A stretch of DNA of 64,000 nucleotides from Hippophae tibetana (taxonomy: Eukaryota; Streptophyta; Magnoliopsida; Rosales; Elaeagnaceae): positions 52,527,627 to 52,591,626 of the forward strand of contig CM072803.1 of assembly GCA_037013495.1 (NCBI GenBank), written 5' to 3'. Both the position numbers and the translations under genes were made by a program. Within the stretch, counting starts at the first letter, position 1; each line of letters opens with the position of its first letter. Below are positions 26,345 to 39,384 of this stretch, piece by piece. The notes under the pieces are model-generated. The model was not told the DNA's origin, did not search any database, and saw only the letters and a program-made list of their open reading frames with translations.

Positions 26345-27992
26345 CAAAATTATAATGATAAAAAATTTGGAGTATTTATTCAGCGACAAAATTATTTGTA
26401 AAATATAAATGACAAAATGTTTAAGTTTTCTTTTACACTTATTTATCTTTCCCAATATTCTATCATTATTTTGTTTCCTTCGTAAGTCTTAATTCCCAAC
26501 ATAATCAAATTCGTTCAAATTTTATTACCTCTCCTCCAAAGGGAAAAGGTGATGGCTAGAGTTGGTTTTAGACTTTATTTGGTAGCTTCTTGTTACGTAG
26601 CATGAACCATTGCCATAGAGGATAAGCATAATATTTCCAATCTAATTTCTTTGCTTCTTACTCATAGAATGGGTTTCAAAAACCTTATTCTTAGGATGAA
26701 ATAAAACCAAATTTAATTTCAATACGTTGTATTCCAACACAACTAGAATAACTTATAAATAGGTTCAGAATATTGAAGTTATAAATGAGTTAAAAATGAG
26801 AAATATTGATCTCTTATACGAAATAATGAACCAAATTTCAAACATTTCATAATTTTAAACTTCAATTCTTAATAAATTTAATTTAAATATATCAAAATTA
26901 TAATGATAAAAAATTTGGAGTATTTATTCAGCCACAAATTATTTTTAAAATAGATATGAGAAAATGTTTAAGTTTTCTTTTCCGCTTATTTATTTTTCCC
27001 AATATTCTATCATTATTTTGTTTCATTTGTAAGACTTAATTCCCACCACAATCAAATTCATTCAAATTTTATTACCTCTCTTCCCAAGGGAAAAAGGTGA
27101 TGGCTAGAGATGGATTTAGACATTCTTTGGTAACTTCTTGTTACGTAGCATGAACCATTGCCATAGAGGAAAAGCATAATAATTCCAATCTTATTTCTTT
27201 GCTTCTTACTTATAGAATGAGTTTGAAAAACTAGATTCTTAGGAGGAAAGACACAACCAAATTTAATTTCAATACGGTGTATTTTAACACAACTAGAATA
27301 ACTCTTAAATAGGTTGAGAATATTGATGTCATAAATGAGTTAAAAATGAGAAATATTGATCTCTTATACGAAATAATGAACAAAATTTCAAACGTTTCAT
27401 AGTTTTACATTTCAAGTTATAATAAATTTCATTTAAATATATTATAATTATAATGATAAAAAATTCGAAGTATTTATTTACCTACAAATTATTTTTAAAA
27501 TAGAAATGAGAAACCTTTTTTGTTTTCTTTTCCACTTATTAAGTTTTCCCAATAGTCTATCATTATTTTCTTTCCTTTGTAAGTCTTAATTCATACCACA
27601 ATCAAATTCATTCAAATATTTCTCCCTCTCTTCCCAAGGGAAAAATGTGATAGCTAGAGGTGGTTTAAGATATTATTTGGTAACTTCTTGTTACGTAGCC
27701 TGAAACATTGCTATTGAGGATAAGCATAATATTTCAAAATTTATTTCTTAGCATCCTACTCATAGAATTGGTTTTGAAAACTAGATTCTTAGGAGGAAAG
27801 AGATACCCAAATTTAATTTCAATACAGTTCATTCCAACACAACCAGAATAACTTATAAATAAGTTGAGAATATTGATGTCATAAATGAGTAAAAAATGAG
27901 AAATATTGATCCCTTATACGACATAATGAACAAAATTTCAAACTTTTCATAGTTTTACATTTCAAGTCGTAATAAATTACATTTAAATATAT
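26345..27992. repeat. Diverged transition monomers (3)
   Basis: Monomers start at 26345 (E-like, with aaccttattcttaggatgaa and no CACAACC), 26893 (a mosaic with tttagacattctttgg, related to right-hand b and e types) and 27443 (F-like, with attgctattgagg). They match no other block and carry many private substitutions. This is where the ordered left-hand HOR ends. Confidence 0.75.
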
Positions 27993-29637
27993 TATAATTA
28001 TAATGATAAAATATTTGGAGTATTTACTCAGCCACAAATTATTTGTAAAATAGAAATGAGAAAATGTTTAAGTTTTCTTTTCCACTTATTTATTTTTCCC
28101 AATATTCTATCATTATTTTGTTTCATTTGTAAGACTTAATTCCCACCACAATCAAATTCATTCAAATTTTATTACCTCTCTTCCTAAGGGAAAAAGGTGA
28201 TGGCTAGAGATGGATTTAGACATTCTTTGGTAACTTCTTGTTACGTAGTATGAACCATTGCCATAGAGGATAAGCATAATATTTCCTATCTAATTTCTTT
28301 CCTTCTTACTCATAGAATGGGTTTCAAAAACTAGATTCTTAGGAGGAAAGACAACCAAATTTATTTCAATACGGTTTATCAACACAACCAGAATAACTTA
28401 TAAATAAGTTTAGAATATTGATGTCATAAATGAGTTAAAAATGAGAAATATTGATCGCTTATACGAAATAATGAACAAAATATCACTCTTTTCATAGTTT
28501 TACATTTTAATTCGTAATAAAGTGCATTTAAATATATCATAATTATAATGATAAAATATTTGTAGTATTTATTCAGCCACAAATTATTTGTAAAATAGAA
28601 ATGAGAAAATATTTAAGTTTTCTTTTCCACTTATTTATTTTTCCCAATATTCTATCATTATTTTGTTTCATTCGTAAGTCTTAATTTCCACCACAATCAA
28701 ATTCATTCATATTTTATTACCTCGCCTCACAAGGGAAAAAGGTGATGGCTAGAATTGGTTATAGATATTATTTTGTAACTTCTTGTTACGTAGCATGAAC
28801 CATTGCCATAGAGGAAAAGCATAATAATTCCAATATTATTTCTTTGCTTCTTACCTATAGAATGGGTTTCAAAAACTAGATTCTTAGGAGGAAAGACACA
28901 ACCAAATTTAATTTCAATACGGTGTATTCTAACACAACTAGAATAACTTTTAAATAGGTTGAGAATATTGATGTCATAAATGAGTTAAAAATGAGAAATA
29001 TTGATCTCTTATACGAAATAATGAACAAAATTTCAAACGTTACATAGTTTTACATTTCAAGTCGTAATAAATTCCGTTTAAATATATCATAATTTTAATG
29101 ATAAAAAATTTGGAGTATTTATTCAGCGACAATTTTTTTTTAAAATAGAAATGACAAAATGTTTAAGTTTTCTTTTCCACTTATTTATTTTTCCCAATAT
29201 TCTATCATTATTTTGTTTCCTTCGTAAGTCTTAATTCCCACCACAATCAAATTCATTCATATTTTATTACCTCTCCTCACAAGGGAAAAAGGTGATGGCT
29301 AGAGGTGGTTATAGACATTATTTGGTAACTTCTTGTTACGTAGCATGAACCATTGCCATAGAGGAAAAGCATAATAATTCCAATCTTATTTCTTTGCTTC
29401 TTACCTATAGAATGGGATTCAAAAACTAGATTCTTAGGAGGAAAGACACAACCAAATCTAATTTCAATACGGTGCATTCTAACACAACTAGAATAACTTT
29501 TAAATAGGTTGAGAATATTGATGTCATAAATGAGTTAAAAATGAGAAATATTGATCTCTTATACGAAATACTGAACAAAATTTCAAATGTTAGATAGTTT
29601 TACATTTCAAGTCGTAATAAATTCCGTTTAAATATAT
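27993..29637. repeat. Three-monomer unit, first copy
   Basis: Monomers start at 27993 (A-like 3' half with gagatggatttagacattc), 28538 and 29088 (B-like). The duplicated segment proper runs from about 28181 to 29824 (1644 bp) and is repeated immediately downstream. The second and third monomers carry T-run variants near aatttttttttaaaatag and the junction aattttaatgat. Confidence 0.85.
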
Positions 29638-30182
29638 CATAATTATAATGCTAAAAAATTTGGAGTATTTATTCAGCGACAATTTTTTTGTAAAATAGAA
29701 ATGACAAAATGTTTAAGTTTTCTTTTCCACTTATTTATTTTTCCCAATATTCTATCATCATTTTGTTTCCTTCGTAAGTCTTAATTCCCACCACAATCAA
29801 ATTCATTCATATTTTATTACCTCTCTTCCTAAGGGAAAAAGGTGATGGCTAGAGATGGATTTAGACATTCTTTGGTAACTTCTTGTTACGTAGTATGAAC
29901 CATTGCCATAGAGGATAAGCATAATATTTCCTATCTAATTTCTTTCCTTCTTACTCATAGAATGGGTTTCAAAAACTAGATTCTTAGGAGGAAAGACAAC
30001 CAAATTTATTTCAATACGGTTTATCAACACAACCAGAATAACTTATAAATAAGTTTAGAATATTGATGTCATAAATGAGTTAAAAATGAGAAATATTGAT
30101 CGCTTATACGAAATAATGAACAAAATATCACTCTTTTCATAGTTTTACATTTTAATTCGTAATAAAGTGCATTTAAATATAT
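29638..30182. repeat. Chimeric monomer B/A at duplication breakpoint
   Basis: The 5' half matches the B monomer at 31282, including the private aatgctaaaa junction, the T-run caatttttttg and catcattttg. After attacctctc (ending at about 29824) it continues as ttcctaaggg, the A-like monomer at 27993. The join lies in sequence shared by both parents and is exactly what produces the 1644 bp tandem duplication. Confidence 0.84.
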
Positions 30183-31281
30183 CATAATTATAATGATAAA
30201 ATATTTGTAGTATTTATTCAGCCACAAATTATTTGTAAAATAGAAATGAGAAAATATTTAAGTTTTCTTTTCCACTTATTTATTTTTCCCAATATTCTAT
30301 CATTATTTTGTTTCATTCGTAAGTCTTAATTTCCACCACAATCAAATTCATTCATATTTTATTACCTCGCCTCACAAGGGAAAAAGGTGATGGCTAGAAT
30401 TGGTTATAGATATTATTTGGTAACTTCTTGTTACGTAGCATGAACCATTGCCATAGAGGAAAAGCATAATAATTCCAATATTATTTCTTTGCTTCTTACC
30501 TATAGAATGGGTTTCAAAAACTAGATTCTTAGGAGGAAAGACACAACCAAATTTAATTTCAATACGGTGTATTCTAACACAACTAGAATAACTTTTAAAT
30601 AGGTTGAGAATATTGATGTCATAAATGAGTTAAAAATGAGAAATATTGATCTCTTATACGAAATAATGAACAAAATTTCAAACGTTACATAGTTTTACAT
30701 TTCAAGTCGTAATAAATTCCGTTTAAATATATCATAATTTTAATGATAAAAAATTTGGAGTATTTATTCAGCGACAATTTTTTTTTAAAATAGAAATGAC
30801 AAAATGTTTAAGTTTTCTTTTCCACTTATTTATTTTTCCCAATATTCTATCATTATTTTGTTTCCTTCGTAAGTCTTAATTCCCACCACAATCAAATTCA
30901 TTCATATTTTATTACCTCTCCTCACAAGGGAAAAAGGTGATGCTAGAGGTGGTTATAGACATTATTTGGTAACTTCTTGTTACGTAGCATGAACCATTGC
31001 CATAGAGGAAAAGCATAATAATTCCAATCTTATTTCTTTGCTTCTTACCTATAGAATGGGATTCAAAAACTAGATTCTTAGGAGGAAAGACACAACCAAA
31101 TCTAATTTCAATACGGTGCATTCTAACACAACTAGAATAACTTTTAAATAGGTTGAGAATATTGATGTCATAAATGAGTTAAAAATGAGAAATATTGATC
31201 TCTTATACGAAATACTGAACAAAATTTCAAATGTTAGATAGTTTTACATTTCAAGTCGTAATAAATTCCGTTTAAATATAT
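29638..31281. repeat. Three-monomer unit, second copy
   Basis: Monomers start at 29638, 30183 and 30733. From 29825 the sequence repeats 28181 onward almost exactly. Differences include one base lost at about 30942 (gatgctagagg for gatggctagagg). The first monomer is a B/A chimera that marks the crossover point. Confidence 0.86.
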
Positions 31282-32931
31282 CATAATTATAATGCTAAAA
31301 AATTTGGAGTATTTATTCAGCGACAATTTTTTTGTAAAATAGAAATGACAAAATGTTTAAGTTTTCTTTTCCACTTATTTATTTTTCCCAATATTCTATC
31401 ATCATTTTGTTTCCTTCGTAAGTCTTAATTCCCACCACAATCAAATTCATTCATATTTTATTACCTCTCCTCACAAGGGAAAAAGGTGATGGCTAGAGGT
31501 GGTTATAGACATTATTTGGTAACTTCTTGTTACGTAGCATGAACCATTGCCATAGTGGAAAAGCATAATAATTCCAATCTTATTTCTTTGCTTCTTACCT
31601 ATAGAATGGGATTCAAAAACTTGATTCTTAGGAGGAAAGACACAACCAAATCTAATTTCAATACGGTGCATTCTAACACAACTAGAATAACTTTTAAATA
31701 GGTTGAGAATATTGATGTCATAAATGAGTTAAAAATGAGAAATATTGATCTCTTATACGAAATACTGAACAAAATTTCAAACGTTAGATAGTTTTACATT
31801 TCAAGTCGTAATAAATTCCGTTTAAATATATCATAATTATAATGATAAAAAATTTGGAGTATTTATTCAGCGACAATTTTTTTGTAAAATAGAAATGACA
31901 AAATGTTTAAGTTTTCTTTTCCACTTATTTATTTTTCCCAATATTCTATCATCATTTTGTTTCCTTCGTAAGTCTTAATTACCACCACAATCAAATTCAT
32001 TCATATTTTATTACCTCTCCTCACAAGGGAAAAAGGTGAAGGCTAGAGGTGGTTATAGACATTATTTGGTAACTTCTTGTTACGTAGCATGAACCATTCC
32101 CATAGAGGAAAAGCATAATAATTCCAATCTTATTTCTTGGCTTCTTACCTATAGAATGGGTTTCAAAAACTAGATTCTTAGGAGGAAAGACACAACCAAA
32201 TCTAATTTCAATACGGTGCATTCTAACACAACTAGAATAACTTTTAAATAGGTTGAGAATATTGATGTCATAAATGAGTTAAAAATGAGAAATATTGATC
32301 TCTTATATGAAATAATGAACAAAATTTCAAACGTTACATAGTTTTACATTTCAAGTCGTAATAAATTCCGTTTAAATATATCATAATTATAATGATAAAA
32401 AATTTGGAGTATTTATTCAGCGACAAATTTTTTGTAAAATAGAAATAACAAAATGTTTAAGTTTTCTTTTCCACTTATTTATTTTTCCCAATATTCTATC
32501 ATTATTTTGTTTCCTTCGTACGTCTTAATTCCCACCACAATCAAATTCATTCATATTTTATTACCTCTCCTCACAAGGAAAAAAGGTGATGGCTAGGGGT
32601 GGTTATAGAGATTATTTGGTAACTTCTTGTTACGTAGCATGAACCATTGCCATAGAGGAAAAGCATAATAATTCCAATCTTATTTCTTTGCTTCTTACCT
32701 ATAGAATGGGTTTCAAAAACTAGATTCTTAGGAGGAAAGACACAACCAAATTTAATTTCAATACGGTGCATTCTAACACAACTAGAAAAACTTTTAAATA
32801 GGTTGAGAATATTGATGTCATAAATGAGTTAAAAATGAGAAATATTGATCTCTTATACGAAATAATGAACAAAATTTCAAACGTTACATAGTTTTACATT
32901 TCAAGTCCCAATAAATTCCGTTTAAATATAT
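31282..32931. repeat. Run of B-type monomers (3)
   Basis: Monomers start at 31282, 31832 and 32382, spaced 550 bp. With the B at 30733 they form a plain monomeric run and not a mixed HOR. A T-rich change (caatttttttg for caaattatttg) is present in the first two and fades to caaattttttg in the third. Private changes include atagtggaaaag at about 31555 and aaccattcccat at about 32096. Confidence 0.85.
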
Positions 32932-34577
32932 CATAATTATAATGATAAAAAATTTGGTTTATTTATTCAGCGACAAATTATTTGTAGAATAGAAATTACA
33001 AAATGTTTAAGTTTTCTTTTCCACTTATTTATTTTTCCCAATATTCTATCATTATTTTGTTTCCTTCGTAAGTCTTAATTCCCAACACAATCAAATTCGT
33101 TCAAATTTTATTACCTCTCCTCCAAAGGGAAAAGGTGATGGCTAGAGGTGGTTATAGACATTATTTGGTAACTTCTTGTTATGTAGCATGAACCATTGCC
33201 ATAGAGGAAAAGCATAATAATTCCAATCTTATTTCTTTGCTTCTTACTCATAGAATGGGTTTCAAAAACTCTATTCTTTGGACGAAATAAAACCAAATTT
33301 AATTTCAATACGTTGTATTCCAACACCACTAGAATAACTTATAAATAAGTTCAGAATATTGATGTTATAAATGAGTTAAAAATGAGAAATATTGATCTCT
33401 TATACGAAATAATGAACAAAATTTCAAACTTTTCATAGTTTTAAACTTCAATTCTTAATAAATTTACGTTAAATATATCAAAATTATAATGATAAAAAAT
33501 TTGGAGTATTTATTCAGCGACACATTATTTGTAAAATAGATATGAGAAAATATTTAAGTTTTCTTTTCCACTTATTTATTTTTCCCAATATTCTATCATT
33601 ATTTTGTTTCATTCGTAAGACTTAATTCCCACCACAATCAAATTCAATCAAATTTCATTACCTCTCTTCCCAAGGGAAAAAGGTGATGCCTAGAGGTGGT
33701 TATAGACATTCTTTGGTAACTTCTTGTTACGTAGCATGAACCATTGCCATAGAGGAAAAGCATAATAATTCCAATCTTATTTCTTTGCTTCTTACTTATA
33801 GAATGGGTTTGAAAAACTAGATTCTTAGGAGGAAAGACACAACCAAATTTAATTTCAATACGGTGCATTCTAACACAACTAGAATAACTTTTAAATAGGT
33901 TGAGAATATTGATGTCATAAATGAGTTAAAAATGAGAAATATTGATCTCTTATACGAAATAATGAACAAAATTTCAAACTTTTCATAGTTTTACATTTTA
34001 AGTCATAATAAAGTGCATTTAAATATATCATAATTATAATGATAAAATATTTGGAGTATTTATTCAGCCACAAATTATTTGTAAAATAGATATGAGAAAA
34101 TGTTTAAGTTTTCTTTTTCACTTATTTATTTTTCCCAATATTCTATCATTATTTTGTTTCATGCGTAAGTCTTAATTCCCACCACAATCAAATTCATTCA
34201 TATTTTATTACCTCTCCTCACAAGGGAAAAAGGTGATGGCTAGAGGTGGTTATAGACATTATTTGGTAGCTTCTTGTTACGTAGCATGAACCATTGCCAT
34301 AGAGGAAAAGCATAATAATTCCAATCTTATTTCTTTGCTTTTACCTATAGAATGTGTTTCAAAAACTAGATTCTTAGGAGGAAAGACACAACCAAATTTA
34401 ATTTCAATACGGTGCATTCTAACACAACTAGACTAACTTTTAAATAGGTTGAGAATATTGATGTCATAAATGAGTTAAAAATGAGAAATATTGATCTCTT
34501 ATACGAAATAATGAACAAAATTTCAAACGTTTCATAGTTTTAAACTTTAATTCTTAATAAATTTAATTTAAATATAT
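32932..34577. repeat. Diverged d-(e/f)-g segment
   Basis: Monomers start at 32932 (d-like: aaaactctattctttggacg), 33479 (e-like 5' half with gtgatgcctagaggtggttat, then an f-type 3' end with aagtgcatttaaat) and 34029 (g-like: ctttttcac, ttgcttttacctat). The order matches the right-hand HOR except that e and f are fused. Substitutions separate it from the region 3 copies, so it may be a relative or founder of that HOR. Confidence 0.75.
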
Positions 34578-35673
34578 CAAAATTATGATGATAAAAAATT
34601 TGGAGTATTTATTCAGCCACAAATTATTTTTAAAATAGATATGAGAAAATGTTTAAGTTTTCTTTTCCACTTATTTATTTTTCCCAATATTCTATCATTA
34701 TTTTATTTCATTCGTAAGACTTAATTCGCACCACAATCAAATTCATTCAAATTTTATTACCTCTTCTCCTAAGGGAAAAAGGTGACGGCTAGAGGTGGTT
34801 TTAGACATTATTTGGTAACTCCTTGTTACGTAGCATGAACCATTGCCATAGAGGATAAGCATAATATTTACTATCTTATTTCTTTGCTTCTTACTCATAG
34901 AATGGGTTTCAAAAACTCTATTCTTAGGAGGAAATAAAACCAAATTTAATTTCAATACGGTGCATTATAACACAACTAGAATAACTTTTAAATAGGTTGA
35001 GAATATTGATGTCATAAATGAGTTAAAAATGGGAAATATTGATCTCTTATACGAAATAAGGAACAAAATTTCAAACATTTCATAGTTTTAAACTTCAATT
35101 CTTAATAAATTTACGTTAAATATATCAAAATTATAATGATAAAAAATTTGGAGTATTTATTCAGCCACAAATTATTTTTAAAATAGATATGAGAAAATGT
35201 TTAAGTTTTCTTTTCCACTTATTTATTTTTCCCAATATTCTATCATTATTTTATTTCATTCGTAAGACTTAATTCCCACCACAATCAAATTCATTCAAAT
35301 TTTATTACCTCTTCTCCTAAGGGAAAAAGGTGACGGCTAGAGGTGGTTTTAGACATTATTTGGTAACTTCTTGTTACGTAGCATGAACCATTGCCATAGA
35401 GGATAAGCATAATATTTACTATCTTATTTCTTTGCTTCTTACTCATAGAATGGGTTTCAAAAACTCTATTCTTAGGAGGAAATAAAACCAAATTTAATTT
35501 CAATACGGTGCATTATAACACAACTAGAATAACTTTTAAATAGGTTGAGAATATTGATGTCATAAATGAGTTAAATATGGGAAATATTGATCTCTTATAC
35601 GAAATAAGGAACAAAATTTCAAACATTTCATAGTTTTAAACTTCAATTCTTAATAAATTTACGTTAAATATAT
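34578..35673. repeat. Duplicated single monomer
   Basis: Two monomers, 34578-35125 and 35126-35673, are almost identical (548 bp apart). They share gtgacggctagagg, atatttactatc and ataaaaccaaat. Differences include attcgcacc versus attcccacc, ctccttgtt versus cttcttgtt, and aattatgatg versus aattataatg. A third relative starts at 36772. Confidence 0.83.
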
Positions 35674-37866
35674 CAAAATTATAATGATAAAAAATTTGGA
35701 GTATTTATTCAGCGACACATTATTTGTAAAATAGATATGAGAAAATGTTTAAGTTTTCTTTTCCACTTATTTATTTTTCCCAATATTCTATCATTATTTT
35801 GTTTCCTTCGTAAGTCTTAATTCCCACCACAATCAAATTCATTCAAATTTTATTACCTCTCCTCCCAAGGGAAAAAGGTGATGGCTAGAGATGGTTTTAG
35901 ACATTCTTTGGTAACTTCATGTTACGTAGCATGAACCATTGCCATAGAGGAAAAGCATAATAATTCCAATCTTATTTCTTTGCTTCTTACTTATAGAATG
36001 GGTTTGAAAAACTAGATTCTTAGGAGGAAAGACACAACCAAATTTAATTTCAATACGGTGCATTCTAACACAACTAGAATAACTTTTAAATAGGTTGAGA
36101 ATATTGATGTCATAAATGAATTAAAAATGAGAAATATTGATCTCTTATACGAAATAATGAACAAAATTTCAAACGTTTCATAGTTTTAAACTTTAATTCT
36201 TAATAAATTTAATTTAAATATATCAAAATTATAATGATAAAAAATTTGGAGTATTTATTCTGCGACAAATTATTTGTAAAATATAAATGACAAAATGTTT
36301 AAATTTCTTTTCCACTTATTTATTTTTCCCAATATTCTATCATTATTTTGTTTCTTTCGTAAGTCTTAATTCCCAACACAATCAAATTCGTTCAAATTTT
36401 ATTACCTCTCCTCCAAAGGGAAAAGGTGATGGCTAGAGGTGGTTTTAGACATTATTTGGTAGCTTCTTGTTACGTAGCATGAACCATTGCCATAGAGGAT
36501 AAGCATAATATTTCCAATCTTATTTCTTTGCTTCTCACTCATAGAATGGGTTTGAAAAACTAGATTCTTAGGAGGAAAGACACAACCAAATTTAATTTCA
36601 ATACGGTGTATTCTAACACAACTAGAATAACTTTTAAATAGGTTGAGAATATTGATGTCATAAATGAGTTAAAAATGAGAAATATTGATCTCTTATACGA
36701 AATAATGAACAAAATTTCAAACGTTACATAGTTTTACATTTCAAGTCGTAATAAATTCCGTTTAAATATATCATAATTTTAATGATAAAAAATTTGGAGT
36801 ATTTATTCAGCGACAAATTATTTGTAAAATAGAAATGACAAAATGTTTAAGTTTTCTTTTCCACTTATTTATTTTTCCCAATATTCTATCATTATTTTGT
36901 TTCCTTCGTAAGTCTTAATTCCCAGCACAATCAAATTCATTCAAATTTTATTACCTCTTCTCCTAAGGGAAAAAGGTGACGGCTAGAGGTGGTTTTAGAC
37001 ATTATTTGGTAAGTTCTTGTTACGTAGCATGAACCATTGCCATAGAGGATAAGCATAATATTTACTATCTTATTTCTTTGCTTCTTACTCATAGAATGGG
37101 TTTCAAAAACTCTATTCTTAGGAGGAAATAAAACCAAATTTAATTTCAATACGGTGCATTATAACACAACTAGAATAACTTTTAAATAGGTTGAGAATAT
37201 TGATGTCATAAATGAGTTAAAAATGAGAAATATTGATCTCTTATACGAAATAATGAACAAAATTTCAAACGTTTCATAGTTTTAAACTTCAATTCTTAAT
37301 AAATTTAATTTAAATATATCAAAATTATAATGATAAAAAATTTGGAGTATTTATTCAGCGACAAATTATTTGTAAAATATAAATGAGAAAATATTTAAGT
37401 TTTCTTTTCCACTTATTTATTTTTCCCAATATTCTATCATTATTTTGTTTCCTTCGTATGTCTTAATTCCCAACACAATCAAATTCGTTCAAATTTTATT
37501 ACCTCTCCTCCAAAGGGAAAAGGTGATGGCTAGAGGTGGTTATAGTCATTATTTGGTAACTTCTTGTTACGTAGCATGAACCATTGCCATAGAGGAAAAG
37601 CATAATAATTCCAATATTATTTCTTTGCTTCTTACTCATAGAATGGGTTTCAAAAACTCTATTATTAGGAGGAAATAAAACCAAATTTAATTTCAGTACG
37701 TTGTATTCCAACACAACTAGAATAACTTATAAATAAGTTCAGAATATTGATGTTATAAATGAGTTAAAAATGAGAAATATTGATCTCTTATACGAAATAA
37801 TGAAAAAAAATTCAAACGTTTCATAGTTTTAAACTTCCATTCTTAATAAATTTAATTTAAATATAT
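35674..37866. repeat. Mixed transition monomers (4)
   Basis: Monomers start at 35674 (e/b-like, gagatggttttagacattc), 36224 (E/f-like with ggtagc, 548 bp), 36772 (like the duplicated pair, with gacggctag and ggtaagttc) and 37320 (a-like, ggttatagtcattat). Types alternate without a visible period. Confidence 0.75.
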
Positions 37867-38964
37867 CAAAATTATGATGATAAAAAATTTGGAGTATTTA
37901 TTCAGCCACAAATTATTTTTAAAATAGAAATGACAAAATGTTTAAGTTTTCTTTTCCACTTATTTATTTTTCCCAATATTCTATCATTATTTTGTTTCCT
38001 TCGTAAGTCTTAATTCCCAACACAATCAAATTCGTTCAAATTTTATTACCTCTCCTCCAAAGGGAAAAGGTGATGGCTAGAGGTGGTTTTAGACATTACT
38101 TGGTAGCTTCTTTTTACGTAGCATGAACCATTGCCATAGAGGATAAGCATAATATTTCCAATCTTATTTCTTTGCTTCTTACTCATAGAATGGGTTTGAA
38201 AAACTAGATTCTTAGGAGGAAAAGCACAACCAAATTTAATTTCAATACGTTGTATTCCAACACTACCCGAATAACTTATAAATAAGTTGAGAATATTGAT
38301 GTTATAAATGAGTTAAAAATGTGAAATATTGATCTCTTATACGAAATAATGAACAAAATTTCAAACATTTCATAGTTTTACATTTCAAGTTGTAATAAAT
38401 TTCATTTAAATATATCATAATTATAATGATAAAAAGTTCGAAGTATTTATTTACCTACAAATTATTTTTAAAATAGAAATGAGAAACCTTTTTTGTTTTC
38501 TTTTCCACTTATTAAGTTTTCCCAATATTCTATCATTATTTTCTTTCCTTTGTAAGTCTGAATTCATACCCAATCAAATTCATTCAAATATTTCTCCCTC
38601 TCTTCCCAAGGGAAAAATATGATAGCTAGAGGTGGTTTAAAATATTATTTGGTAACTTCTTGTTACGTAGCCTGAAATATTGCTATAGAGGATAAGCATA
38701 ATATTTCAAAATTTATTTCTTAGCTTCCTACTCATAGAATTGGTTTTGAAAACTAGATTCTTAGGAGGAAAGAGATACCCAAATTTAATTTCAATACGGT
38801 GCATTCTAACACAACCAGAATAACTTATAAACAAGTTGAGAATATTGATGTCATAAATGAGTTAAAAATGAGAAATATTGATCCCTTATACGACATAATC
38901 AACAAAATTTCAAACTTTTCATAGTTTTACATTTCAAGTCGTAATAAATTACATTTAAATATAT
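37867..38964. repeat. E-like and F'-like monomers
   Basis: Monomers start at 37867 (E-like, ggtagcttctttttacg, aaaagcacaacc) and 38416 (F'-like, gatagctagagg, gcctgaaatattgc). The second resembles the F' monomers at 21406 and 24150. It shows that left-hand variants persist up to the border of region 3. Confidence 0.78.
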
Positions 38965-39384
38965 TATAATTATAATGATAAAATATTTCGTGTATTTATT
39001 CAGCCAATAATTATTTGTAAAATAGAAATGTGAAAATGTTTAATTTTTCTTTTCCACTTATTTATTTGTCTTAATATTCTATCATTATTTTGTTTCCTTC
39101 GTAAGTGTTAATTCCCACGAAAATCAAATTCATTCAAATGTTCTTTGCTTCTTACTCATAGAATGGGTTTCAAAAACTAGATTCATAGGAGGAAACACAA
39201 CCAAATTTAATTTCAATACGGTTTATCAACACAACCAGAATAACTTATAAATAAGTTTAGAATATTGATGTCATAAATGAGTTAAAAATGAGAAATATTG
39301 ATCGCTTATACGAAATAATGAACAAAATTTCACTCTTTTCATGGTTTTACATTTTAAGTCGTAATAAAGTGCTTTTAAATATAT
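38965..39384. repeat. Truncated A monomer, 420 bp
   Basis: An A-type monomer has lost about 129 bp. The sequence runs cattcaaat, then g, then ttctttgctt at about 39131-39150. The gap removes the purine stretch, the conserved core with TACGTA and the start of the 3' half. It is the only monomer in the window with a large internal deletion. The flanking junctions are normal. Confidence 0.9.
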
